Positions 25,672 through 33,591 of a DNA stretch of 64,000 nt are shown in pieces; the first letter of the stretch is position 1, and each line of letters starts with the position of its first letter. The stretch comes from JANWZL01 sp041640815 (lineage in GTDB: Bacteria > Pseudomonadota > Gammaproteobacteria > Burkholderiales > Thiobacillaceae), in the NCBI GenBank assembly GCA_041640815.1, contig JBEPZO010000004.1, positions 1 through 64,000 of the forward strand. Direction: 5' to 3'. The notes beneath the pieces are model-generated. The model was not told where the DNA came from. It ran no database searches and saw nothing but the letters and a program-made list of their open reading frames with translations. The position numbers were made by a program, and so were the translations under genes.

Positions 25672-25788
25672 ATGGAATGGATGAGAACCCTGAGCTGGAT
25701 CGTGCGCGGCGCGCCGCGCGGCGGCCTGCGCGTGGCGGACGCGCCGACGCCCTGGCTGACCTGGGAAAACCGGGGCGGGACGGCATGA
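25672..25788 (+). CDS. Possible 38-residue protein
   Basis: ATG 25672 has an ideal AGGAGG five bases upstream. It opens a 38-codon frame rich in Trp, Arg and Gly (starts MEWMRTLSWIVRG, ends TWENRGGTA). No family recognised. Its TGA overlaps ATG 25785 of the next frame, which suggests it may act as a leader ORF coupling translation to the helical protein behind it. Confidence 0.45.
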   Translation: MEWMRTLSWIVRGAPRGGLRVADAPTPWLTWENRGGTA

Positions 25789-26204
25789 CGGGAGATTACC
25801 TGGTGCGCCGCGTTCAGCCGATGGTCAAGCGTATGCGACGCGAGCGAAGTCGCGGAAAACAAGCAAGACAAACTGATCACGAAAAGATGAACACCTCCAA
25901 CCCACTCCACATCTCGCCGGACCTCACGCCGCCGCCGCGCGGTGACGCGCAAGCCCTCGCCGGCGGCGAACTGCCTCCGGTGCGTGTGTTGCTCGCCTCG
26001 CTGCTCTTGCTGGCCTCGAAACAGCGCGAATGCCCGAAGCCGGCGACGCTGCGCGCCCTCGCCTTGCAGATGCAGCGCCTGGCGTTGCACCCCGAGGCAA
26101 GCGCCGAGGACAAACGTGCCGGCCTGCGTCTGGCCTGCGAGACCTATCACGACGCCCTGGGCTGGCTGGCCGCCTGCGGCGATGCCGGCCAGACGGCGCA
26201 TTGA
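25785..26204 (+). CDS. Small helical protein of unknown function
   Basis: Start choice is open: ATG 25785 overlaps the 38-residue ORF (139 residues), and ATG 25887 gives 105. The N-terminal stretch from 25785 is very basic (VRRVQPMVKRMRRERSRGK). The core is helical (VRVLLASLLLLASKQRE; LRALALQMQRLALHPEAS; GLRLACETYHDALGWL) and resembles the following protein. It also resembles, more distantly, the protein at 6641. No known domain. It lies 11 bases before the next gene of the same type. Confidence 0.6.
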   Translation: MTGDYLVRRVQPMVKRMRRERSRGKQARQTDHEKMNTSNPLHISPDLTPPPRGDAQALAGGELPPVRVLLASLLLLASKQRECPKPATLRALALQMQRLALHPEASAEDKRAGLRLACETYHDALGWLAACGDAGQTAH

Positions 26205-26215
26205 CGGCGCGCGCC

Positions 26216-26509
26216 ATGACTACCCCCGTGCCACGCCCCGAACTGCTGTTGTTGGCGACGCTATACCTGCTGGCCAAATACGCGGCCGTCGATGACGACC
26301 CCGCTCGCGCGAATGCCGCCCTGCATCATCTGCGCTGCCTGGCGAGCCATCCCGGCATCGATGCCATGCTGCGCGAAACCTGCGCGCAACTGGCGAGCAA
26401 ACTGGAAAGCCGGGGCGGCCATGACGAGCGCGCGGATCCGTGCCCGACATGCCGTCAAAGCGGGTGCATTGAGGGTACGCGCCGGGATGGCCATGACTTT
26501 TATCAATAA
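26216..26509 (+). CDS. Small helical protein of unknown function, paralogue-like to the preceding one
   Basis: The protein has 97 residues from ATG 26216. The pattern ELLLLATLYLLAKYAA, AALHHLRCLASHPGID, MLRETCAQLASKLES parallels the preceding protein (LASHP versus LALHP). A C-terminal tail carries three Cys (CPTCRQSGC), possibly metal-binding. No family recognised. It lies between two regulatory leaders and just ahead of the broken receptor. Confidence 0.65.
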   Translation: MTTPVPRPELLLLATLYLLAKYAAVDDDPARANAALHHLRCLASHPGIDAMLRETCAQLASKLESRGGHDERADPCPTCRQSGCIEGTRRDGHDFYQ

Positions 26510-26513
26510 ATAA

Positions 26514-26532
26514 GAGAATCATTCCCAATAAT
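26514..26532. promoter_or_regulatory. Imperfect Fur box ahead of receptor 4
   Basis: GAGAATCATTCCCAATAAT matches the left half of the Fur consensus and degenerates on the right. It lies about 80 bases before ATG 26613, the same arrangement as for receptor 3. Confidence 0.5.
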
Positions 26533-26538
26533 ATAGCG

Positions 26539-26583
26539 CCCAGCCAGCCCCGAACGTCCCGCATGACGTTTCCGCCAGCCAGA
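26539..26583 (+). repeat. Two CCAGCCAGC leader motifs
   Basis: CCCAGCCAGCCC at 26539-26550 and GCCAGCCAGA at 26574-26583, ending 30 bases before ATG 26613. Confidence 0.45.
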
Positions 26584-26612
26584 CCCCCGAACCGGTTTTC
26601 CTGGAGCACGTC

Positions 26613-27737
26613 ATGCCATCGAGACGTTTCGCACCCTTGACCTTCGCCCTGCTTGCCGCGACGCAAGCCAGTGCGGCCATCACTGAAAATACCCTGTCCA
26701 CCGTCGTAGTCACCGCCAAGGGCTATGACGGCGATCTGCTCGCCACGCCCAACGCCGTGGAAATCCTCGCGCCAGCGAGCGGCGCCGCCGTGGCGGGCGC
26801 CCTGTTCGTCGGCGAGCCCGGCCTGGCGGCGCATGTCGACGGCGCATGGGGGCAGAACCCGGTGCTGCGCGGCCTGAAGAAGGAGAGTGTGCTGGTACTG
26901 GTGGATGGTGTGCGGGTCAATTCCGCGCAGCCGGTGGGCGCCATCGCCTCCTTCCTCGACCTGGGCCTGCTCGAGCGCGCCGAGGTGGTGAAAGGGCCGA
27001 CCTCGGTGCTGTACGGCAGCGGCGTCATGGGCGGCGTGGTGAACCTGATTACGCCGGCGGCGGCGTTCCGCGACCAGCCGGGCTGGGAGGGCCGCTTCAC
27101 GCTGGGCGCCGGCAGCGCCGACCACGGCCTCAATGGCGCCGTGGTCGGCCGCTACGGCAATGCCGGTCACGCCCTGGTGCTGGGCGCGGCGGTGCGCGAG
27201 ACGGACGATTACCGCGCGCCCGGCGGCAAGGTGGCGCGCAGCGGCTACCGTAGCGATTCCCTGCTGCTCAAGTCGCGCCACCGTCTGCGCGACGACGCCA
27301 GCCTGAGCCTGAATCTGCAACGCCACGCCGACCACGACGTCTGATATCCCGGTTCGACGCGCACCGGCGCCGGTATTCCGCCGCCGCTCGGTAGCGTCAC
27401 GTTGCATTCGCCCGAGCAGCGGCGCGAACTGTATGAAATCGGCCTGGAAAGCCGGCTGGGCGACGGCCTCCTCAAGGCCGAGGCCTACCGGCAGCGGGTG
27501 TTTCGCCAGATCCGCGCGCATTCCGCCAACCTGGGGCGGGATTACGTGCGCAACGACGTGACCTTTACCACCGACGGCGCGCGCGCCACCTATCAGTTGC
27601 CGGTGGCGGACGCGCATCTGCTCACCGTCGGCGCGGATGCCTGGAAGATGACCGGCGATCCCGAGCGAAAACCCTGGGATGGCATGGACAAGAAATCCGG
27701 TAAGCCGCCCATCAAGCTGGAGTGGAAGAGGCCATGA
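26613..27737 (+). pseudogene. TonB-dependent receptor 4, broken paralogue of receptor 3
   Basis: The reading frame starts with a signal sequence (LTFALLAATQASA) and a TonB box (LSTVVVTAKGYDG). Its plug is very close to receptor 3 (GQNPVLRGLKKESVLVLVDG, VVKGPTSVLYGSGVMGG). At 27342-27344 a TGA replaces the TGG of the matching DVWYPGS in receptor 3. The same frame then continues with barrel sequence (DYVRNDVTFTTDGARA, VGADAWKMTGDP) to a stop at 27735-27737. The remaining ~300 residues of the barrel are absent. Nonsense mutation plus C-terminal loss make function unlikely. Confidence 0.88.
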
Positions 27738-28466
27738 GGTTCATGACCACCATGCTGACCGTCAGCCTGGGCATGCTTGCCCGCGTCTCTGCCGTCTGGC
27801 AGGCAGCCTGACCTCTGAGGCAACCCGCAATTGAAGGCGCGACGCACATTGGGCCCGTACCTGGGGCGTTTCCTTGCCACCTGGGGTGGCAATGTGGACC
27901 TGAGCGTATACGCCTGCAAGCAGGGCAACCAGGTCCAAGGGCTCATCCCTCTGGAAGGGGCGCGCTGGTTCAAATACCCAGACGACATGGGTGAGGCGGC
28001 GAACACCGGCGCCTTGCTGGATTTCAAGCACTACGCGTCCATCAAGCCGCAACCCACCCTGCGCAGCAACGCAGCGCACAGCGGTAGAGCCCAACTCAGC
28101 ATGGGCCTGGGCGCGGCGGGGCGACCGCGCGGCAGCGGCGACCTGGGTCTCGGCCATGCACGGTCCAGCGCGCGCCTGACCTTGGGCGGCAACCTGCCAT
28201 GGACGCCGCCTTGGAGCAGGGGCGCGGCAACGATCTCGGGCAGACCGGCGTGTCATGCGTCGGCTTGGTCCTACGCCCTGTACGCGCCAGACAAACAGCT
28301 TTCCCGGTGCCGCTGCGCGAACGACGTCACTGGCCCGGGCAAGGTCGAGGATCTGGTGCGATACAGCGCTCATGTGGTCAAGCCGGCTGGAATTCGATCG
28401 TCAGGAGGGCGCGCACCGCGTCTTTCTGGTTTTGTAGGCAAGTGCTAATTCAGAAAGGAGCAAACC
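27738..28466 (+). other. Decayed or unidentified region between receptor 4 and the PepSY gene
   Basis: Several short frames fill these 730 bases. A 25-codon frame at 27734-27811 looks like a signal peptide (MLTVSLGMLARVSAV) and stops at once. A 205-residue frame (27831-28448) contains DLSVYACKQGNQVQG but matches nothing I know, and other frames compete with it. This looks like the debris of one or two genes, perhaps including the lost receptor barrel. Confidence 0.4.
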
Positions 28467-29255
28467 ATGAAGCTCGACTTCAACGCCCGTGCCTGGCACA
28501 ACTGGCTCGGCGTCATCCTATCCTTACCCATCCTCATCGTCGCCGTAACTGCAGTATTCATTGCGCATGAACATGAGCTCGGTACCAAATCCATCGATGT
28601 CACCCGCTACGTCTCCTGGCTGCCTGGCTATGGCGAGGCCGAAATGCAGGCCAGGAAGACCGAGATACGTACCAGCCTGACCACGGCGGACGGCCAGCAT
28701 TGGCTTGGCGGCAAGGGGGGGCTTTATCAGCTGGTAGATGGACAGGTGCGGCAGGTGGCTGCACTGGCGGGCATGGAGGTGCGCGACATCGTCGCCGCCT
28801 CCTTCGGCCTGGTGGTAGCCGCGAAGAACGGGCTTTGGCTCAAGGATGCGGCAGGCTGGCAGCAGGTGGTCAAAGGCGATGCCTGGAACGCCAACCTCAA
28901 CCCGGACGGCTCGGTCGCTGCGACCCTCAAGGGCAAGGGTGTACTGGTCAGCTACGATGGCCGCGACTGGATGCCGGATGAGGCCACCGGCGCCGCCCTC
29001 GCGGCCATGCCAGCAGAAACCCTAGCAGCCAAGACCATCACCCTGCATAACCTGGTCATGGACCTGCACTCCGGCAAGGCCTTTTTCGGCAAGGAGGCGG
29101 AATGGATCTGGATCGATCTGGTCGGCCTGGCCATGGTCTTCCTAGGTGGTACTGGTGTCTACATGTGGCGGCGGGCCGAGAAGCGCAGGCAAGCCCAGTT
29201 GGCTATCCAGGCGGTTTCTCCCACGCACGCTGCCCCTGCTGAGGCCGGAGCCTGA
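28467..29255 (+). CDS. PepSY-associated transmembrane protein
   Basis: The protein has 262 residues with ribosome site GGAG. An N-terminal helix (WHNWLGVILSLPILIVAVTA) with His residues (ARAWHNW, FIAHEHE), a periplasmic middle with repeated beta-type motifs, then LHNLVMDLHSGKAFF and a second helix (IWIDLVGLAMVFLGGTGVYMW). PepSY_TM proteins of this form occur in inner-membrane siderophore or ferric reductases. Stop and start overlap (TGATG) with the following ferredoxin-type reductase suggests the two work as one electron-transfer unit. Confidence 0.8.
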   Translation: MKLDFNARAWHNWLGVILSLPILIVAVTAVFIAHEHELGTKSIDVTRYVSWLPGYGEAEMQARKTEIRTSLTTADGQHWLGGKGGLYQLVDGQVRQVAALAGMEVRDIVAASFGLVVAAKNGLWLKDAAGWQQVVKGDAWNANLNPDGSVAATLKGKGVLVSYDGRDWMPDEATGAALAAMPAETLAAKTITLHNLVMDLHSGKAFFGKEAEWIWIDLVGLAMVFLGGTGVYMWRRAEKRRQAQLAIQAVSPTHAAPAEAGA

Positions 29256-30370
29256 TGCTTTATCTACTTGGTCTGGCGACGCTGGCCTTGGTGGTATTCG
29301 TCCTTTGGTGGCTGGCCGACGGTATGCGCGCCTTGGTGGCGCGACTACGGCTGGAGCTGCGACGCCGCCAGACCCGTACGCCGATGAAGCTCGTGGTGGC
29401 TGCGCGGGAAGACCTGACCGACGAACTGTTTCGCCTGACTCTGATTCGGGCTGACGGCAAACGCTTGCCACGCTTTCGCAGCGGTCAATACTTCACCGTA
29501 CGTACGCCGGCCGGCGCACGCCGCTACTCTTTGGCGGCCTGGACTGCCCGACCCCGGCAGTACCAACTCGGCATCCGCAAAGTGGCCCGTGGGCAAGTGT
29601 CGGGCTGGCTGCACACGCACGCCTGGCCCGGCTTGGAGCTGGAGGTCATGCCGCCCGCAGGCGATTTCGTACTTGGGCGCGTTGCCGGTGAGGTGGTGCT
29701 GGTAGGCAGCGGCATGGGCCTGACACCCCTCGCCGCCATGGTGGATAGGCTTATGCACAGCTCTGCCGGCCGTGTTTGGCTGTTTCACGCGGCGCGCTAC
29801 CAGTCTGAATTGATCAGCTACGCTGATTACACAGAGCTTGACCGAAACTATCACTGGTTTAACTACCGTCCTTGCCTGAGCCGACCCGATGCGGATTGGG
29901 CCGGCTTGCGGGGCCATCTCACTGCTGCCGATCTCACCCGCGAACTGGCAGATCCCGCCTGTGCCCATTTCTACCTCTGCGCCCGTCAGGAAATGATGGA
30001 TGCGCTGGCTCTTGGCCTTGCCGCCTTGGGCGTGCCTGTAGCGCACATCCATCGGGAATCTTTCGGCGGCACAGCCACTGCCAGCAAAGGCGAATACAAG
30101 GTCGCCATCGTCGACCACGGGGAATACACCTTCCGGGGCGAACCCAGTCTGCTGCATGCCCTGGAAACCTGGGGGATACCCATTGAGGCCGACTGCCGGG
30201 CGGGTGAGTGCGGCGCCTGCAGGGTGCGACTCAGAGCAGGCGAACTGCGTGCCTGCCAAGCGGTCTGCGAGACCCTAGGGAAACGGCTACGTGCCGGCGA
30301 ATTCCTCGCCTGCAGCGTCATTCCTGGGACCGACCTGGAAATCGAGTTGCCTCTTTCTTGTACCTCTTGA
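29255..30370 (+). CDS. Membrane-anchored FAD/NAD(P)H reductase with C-terminal 2Fe-2S ferredoxin domain
   Basis: This 371-residue protein starts at ATG 29255 (overlap with the PepSY gene). An N-terminal helix (LLGLATLALVVFVLWWLAD) is followed by the FAD domain with RRYSLA near residue 89 and the NAD(P)H domain (GSGMGLTPLAAMV). The C-terminal 2Fe-2S domain has cysteines near 314, 319, 322 and 353 (CRAGECGAC ... LAC). Electrons would pass from NAD(P)H to FAD to the cluster and then to the PepSY partner. Ferric or heme-chelate reduction at the inner membrane is inferred from the island context. Confidence 0.88.
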   Translation: MLYLLGLATLALVVFVLWWLADGMRALVARLRLELRRRQTRTPMKLVVAAREDLTDELFRLTLIRADGKRLPRFRSGQYFTVRTPAGARRYSLAAWTARPRQYQLGIRKVARGQVSGWLHTHAWPGLELEVMPPAGDFVLGRVAGEVVLVGSGMGLTPLAAMVDRLMHSSAGRVWLFHAARYQSELISYADYTELDRNYHWFNYRPCLSRPDADWAGLRGHLTAADLTRELADPACAHFYLCARQEMMDALALGLAALGVPVAHIHRESFGGTATASKGEYKVAIVDHGEYTFRGEPSLLHALETWGIPIEADCRAGECGACRVRLRAGELRACQAVCETLGKRLRAGEFLACSVIPGTDLEIELPLSCTS

Positions 30371-30537
30371 CATCCCGTGACAGCCGCGATGATTGCTGTT
30401 CCGAGCTTACCCACTATGGACGACCGCGAGCTATTTTCGATCGCATTGTTTGTCTAGGTCCGTGTCGTCCGCTCCGTTGCCATCTCGACCGCAGGCATTA
30501 TCGATAGCATGAGCCATGTAGCTAGCGGCGCGCATAA

Positions 30538-30567
30538 TTGACAACGATTCTCATTTACGGATAATAT
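30538..30567 (+). promoter_or_regulatory. Promoter with Fur box for bfd
   Basis: A -35 TTGACA (30538-30543) and a -10-like TAATAT (30562-30567) are 18 bases apart. Between them, ACAACGATTCTCATTTAC is a Fur box in reverse orientation. Repression of bfd by Fur under iron sufficiency is known in other proteobacteria. Confidence 0.75.
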
Positions 30568-30597
30568 GTTGTAGAGGTGCCCATCAAGGATTGCAAG

Positions 30598-30792
30598 ATG
30601 TACGTCTGTGTTTGCCACGCTGTCACTGAACGCCAGATCCGCGAAGCCGCAGTGCAGGGAATGCGCACCGTGAAGGCGCTCAAGCAATGCCTGGGGCTAG
30701 CGAGTGTGTGCGCCAAATGTGCCCGCTGCGCACACCAGATTCTGCGCGAATACGACGGCTGTATCGAGTCTCGATCGGAAGCGGCCGACTGA
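30598..30792 (+). CDS. bfd: Bacterioferritin-associated ferredoxin Bfd
   Basis: The protein has 64 residues from ATG 30598 (AAGGA upstream). It binds one 2Fe-2S cluster through CVC near the N-terminus (residues 4 and 6) and CAKC near residues 39-42; the motif YVCVCHAVTERQIREA and LGLASVCAKCARCAHQI are diagnostic. It delivers electrons to bacterioferritin so that stored Fe3+ leaves as Fe2+. The bacterioferritin gene follows 171 bases later, on the same strand. Confidence 0.93.
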   Translation: MYVCVCHAVTERQIREAAVQGMRTVKALKQCLGLASVCAKCARCAHQILREYDGCIESRSEAAD

Positions 30793-30963
30793 GAGATCCG
30801 GCACTGCAACCCTTTACAAAACTGTCATAATGAGCAAGGGCGTGCGTGCATATCCCGGTGCCGTGCGTTCCTGCCACCAATTAGCCAGTCATGCCGCTGG
30901 GGTCGTGGTCGCGGTGTGCAGCCAACGGTCGGCTTTCATCAACCGGTGACAAGGAGTAATCGC

Positions 30964-31446
30964 GTGAAAGGCGACAAGAAGATCATCCAGCTGCTCAACA
31001 AGGCCCTCACCATCGAGCTCACGGCCATCAACCAGTATTTCCTGCATGCCCGCATGTACAAGAACTGGGGCTTTCACGACCTCGGCAAACGCGAGTACGA
31101 GGAGTCCATCGAGGAGATGCGCCACGCCGACAGGCTGATCGAGCGCATCCTCTTCCTGGAGGGACTGCCCAACCTACAGGACCTGGGCAAGCTGATGGTC
31201 GGCGAGAACGTGCCGGAATGTCTGGCCTGCGATCTCAAACTCGAGCAGCAGGGCCGCGCACATTACCTGGAAGCCATCCACGCCTGCGAGACGGTGAAGG
31301 ACTATGTCTCGCGCGACATCCTGGAAGCGATCTTAAAGGACACCGAGGACCACATCGACTATCTGGAAACGCAGCTGCGGCTGATCGAGCAGATGGGTCT
31401 GCACAACTATCTGCAATCCGCGATGGGCAAACTTGCGTCGAGCTGA
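30964..31446 (+). CDS. bfr: Bacterioferritin
   Basis: The protein has 160 residues from GTG 30964, seven bases after AAGGAG. The sequence matches Bfr along its full length: ELTAINQYFLHARMYKNWG, EEMRHADRLIERILFLEGLP and KDTEDHIDYLETQL. Ferroxidase ligands Glu18, Glu51 and His54 are present, as are the later Glu and Glu-x2-His ligands. Met52 is the conserved heme ligand. It stores iron in a 24-subunit shell. With bfd just upstream it completes the storage and release pair of the island. Confidence 0.95.
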   Translation: MKGDKKIIQLLNKALTIELTAINQYFLHARMYKNWGFHDLGKREYEESIEEMRHADRLIERILFLEGLPNLQDLGKLMVGENVPECLACDLKLEQQGRAHYLEAIHACETVKDYVSRDILEAILKDTEDHIDYLETQLRLIEQMGLHNYLQSAMGKLASS

Positions 31447-31455
31447 CGTCGATTT

Positions 31456-31485
31456 ACCCTGCCTGCGGTTAAGAGCAGGCAGGGT
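31456..31485. terminator. Inverted repeat between bfr and the convergent ferritin-like gene
   Basis: A perfect 11-bp stem (ACCCTGCCTGC / GCAGGCAGGGT) with an 8-base loop stands between the two convergent stops (31446 and 31499). No T-run follows on either strand, yet position and stem strength suggest a shared terminator. Confidence 0.6.
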
Positions 31486-31498
31486 GGGGGAGACTCGT

Positions 31499-32086
31499 TC
31501 AGACCTTCAATTCCGCCAGCAGGCTGGCCAGATCGTCGGCGTGTTCCTCCTCAATCGCCAGGATGCCCTCTAGCATGCGCCGCGTGGTGATGTCTTTGTC
31601 GCCCAGATAGCGGATCATCTCGCCGTAACTGTCGATGGCGATGCGCTCGGCGATGAGGTCTTCCTTGATCATGTCGATCAAGTTCTCGCCTTCCACGTAC
31701 TCGGCATGGCTGCGCATCGCCAGGCCCTCGGGGTTGAAGTTGGGCTCGCCCTTCAATTGCACGATGCGCGCCGCGATCTGGTCGGCATGCTGCTGTTCCT
31801 CGTTGGCATGTTGCAGGAATTCCTGCGCCACGGAATCGGCATTGATGCCGGTAGCCATGAAATAGTGGCGTTTATAGCGGAGGATGCACACCAGCTCGGT
31901 GGCCAGGGCCTCGTTGAGCAGCTTGATCACCGTCTCGCGGTCGGCCTTGTAGCCGACGGTGACGGCGCCGTCTTCGATGTGCTTGCGGGCGCGCGCGCGC
32001 AGGGTTTGGATGTCGGTGAGAAAAGGCTGGTGCACGCTGCCTTTGCTTGCACCCTTGAGCTGGGTTTTGCCGGGGTTTTTGGCCAT
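31499..32086 (-). CDS. Ferritin-like diiron protein (bacterioferritin/Dps-like)
   Basis: This 195-residue protein has an unusual ~55-residue polar N-terminal extension before the four-helix bundle. Diiron ligands are visible: the Glu of ALATELVCILRY, the E and H of HANEEQQHAD, the Glu of EDLIAERIAIDSY and the E/H of AIEEEHADDL. It most resembles the bacterioferritin-family proteins often called Dps-like or ferritin-like; storage or peroxide protection is probable. It converges on bfr. No heme-ligand Met was assigned. Confidence 0.85.
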   Translation of the reverse strand: MAKNPGKTQLKGASKGSVHQPFLTDIQTLRARARKHIEDGAVTVGYKADRETVIKLLNEALATELVCILRYKRHYFMATGINADSVAQEFLQHANEEQQHADQIAARIVQLKGEPNFNPEGLAMRSHAEYVEGENLIDMIKEDLIAERIAIDSYGEMIRYLGDKDITTRRMLEGILAIEEEHADDLASLLAELKV

Positions 32087-32122
32087 AGCATCCTCCTTCC
32101 ATGGTGATTGCCAACTCTCCGC

Positions 32123-33055
32123 TCAACCAAGCGCGGTGTCCAATACCATCATGATAGCGAATCCTGCCATCAGGCCCAGGCTGGCAGGGGTCTGATGGCC
32201 GTTGCGATGGGTTTCGGGGATGACCTCGTGCGACACGACAAAGATCATGGCGCCAGCCGCGAGGCCCATGCCGACTGGGTAGGCGAGCGCCAGGCCGCTG
32301 GTTAGCCCCACCCCCAGCAAGGCCCCGAGCGGTTCCATCAGTCCGCTCGCGGCCGCGATCAGCACTGCCCGAGTGGTGGTTATGCCGATGGCGCGCAGGG
32401 CCATGGCCACCGCCAGGCCTTCTGGGATGTCCTGCATGGCGATGGCCGCGGTAAGCGGCAGGCCGACGCCGAGATCGCCGCGCGAGAAGGCCACGCCGAT
32501 GGCCATCCCCTCCGGCAGGTTGTGCAGGGCGATGGCCAGCACGAACAGCCACACCCGGTTGACGCGCGCGCTGCCGGCGCCGCATGGCCCACTATGCACG
32601 TGTTCGTGAGGGGTGAACTGGTCCAGGCCGAGCATCAGCAGCACGCCGAGCCCCAGTCCGGCAACCACCACCAGCGCCGCCACCAAATCGCTACCGGTTA
32701 TCGCCGCGCCGGCGGCAATACCAGGCAGGATGAGGGAGAAGGCGCTCGCCGCCAGCATCATGCCAGCGGCGAAGCCGAGCATGACGTCTTCGGTGCGCTG
32801 GGAGAGGCGGCGCAAGAACAGGGCAGGCAGTGCCCCGAGCGCCGTGGCGGCAAAGGCGGCCAGACCACCCGTTAGCGCCAGGCGCAGGGCGGCATTGGCA
32901 CCACCGCTAGCGACCTGCCAAAGGCTAAAGGCGAGCAGTACCACGACGGCAAGCAGGGAAGCGGCTAGCCCCAGCGCCGGCCAGGGATGGAGCTGGGCAT
33001 GGGCTAGCCAGCTCGCCAGGAGCGAGGGGGTAGGGGAGGGCCTAATGATGTCCAT
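32123..33055 (-). CDS. ZIP family metal transporter
   Basis: The 310-residue membrane protein has about eight helices. The metal-site motifs of ZIP helices IV and V are present: ALHNLPEGMAIGVAF and AMQDIPEGLAVAMAL. A His-rich loop (HEHVHSG) precedes them, and a late SHEVIPETH follows. ZIP proteins move Zn2+, Fe2+ or Mn2+ into the cytoplasm. The gene is 36 bases upstream (in its own sense) of the ferritin-like gene and may be co-transcribed; iron import is a reasonable guess. Confidence 0.9.
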   Translation of the reverse strand: MDIIRPSPTPSLLASWLAHAQLHPWPALGLAASLLAVVVLLAFSLWQVASGGANAALRLALTGGLAAFAATALGALPALFLRRLSQRTEDVMLGFAAGMMLAASAFSLILPGIAAGAAITGSDLVAALVVVAGLGLGVLLMLGLDQFTPHEHVHSGPCGAGSARVNRVWLFVLAIALHNLPEGMAIGVAFSRGDLGVGLPLTAAIAMQDIPEGLAVAMALRAIGITTTRAVLIAAASGLMEPLGALLGVGLTSGLALAYPVGMGLAAGAMIFVVSHEVIPETHRNGHQTPASLGLMAGFAIMMVLDTALG

Positions 33056-33591
33056 CGGGTCAATCGCCTGTTGGCACTGTCAGCTCGAAGGGCAAGTCGG
33101 GCAAAAAGTGTCGTCTACCACATTGACTATAGCCCTGTTTACTAAATTGGCGGTAGGCATTGTTGGGGTGAATTATCAGATTGTCCATTAGGCCCGTACC
33201 TTCGTGATTCTAATTCCTGATGATGCTTGGTTACGCCTCTAAGACGCTCTCAGGCCTGCGCTTATCCCCCTCGCCCCTCTCCGGCCATCTTGTGCTCAAT
33301 TTCTCGGCCAGGTATTCAAGCACACTGCGACTGTCACGTACAACCTGCCTTGCTCATGCGTTTTGAGCCTTCCCGCGCCCTCAAGGACAATCTGAGATAA
33401 TTTAGAACAAATCGATCGACAATTATCGATTGCTATCACGGGCACTCGAGCCGAGCAGGCCGGTGTAGGGCGATCCGGGATAACATTTAGGGTTCACAGC
33501 CAAGACTCGCAGCAGATCCCGCTTGTCGTCCAAACTCCACACCGACGCCCGCGCTGTACCCGCCGCGTGGCTCGCGCCCCGCTGAAGCTCC
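33056..33591. other. Intergenic region with dispersed repeat and a palindrome
   Basis: This 536-base stretch between the divergent ZIP and ABC-exporter genes has no convincing gene. It carries repeat copy 2 (33276-33395) and a 7-bp inverted repeat AATCGAT / ATCGATT (33410-33416 and 33425-33431) with an 8-base spacer, which could be an operator. Confidence 0.4.
33276..33395 (+). repeat. Dispersed intergenic repeat, copy 2
   Basis: It pairs with 2027-2150 in the same orientation. Shared blocks occur in the same order (CGGCCA, GGCCAGGT/GCCCAGGT, CTGCGAC, GCTCATGCG, CCGCGCCCT, CAATCTG). Confidence 0.45.

Noticed and set aside
26613..27737. TGA read as Trp or selenocysteine in receptor 4
   Set aside because: Other genes here use TGG for Trp and TGA as stop, no SECIS-like element was seen, and the receptor is also truncated at its end.
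27831..28448. 205-codon frame as a real gene
   Set aside because: No recognisable domain, no clear ribosome site, and neighbouring frames compete; more likely debris.
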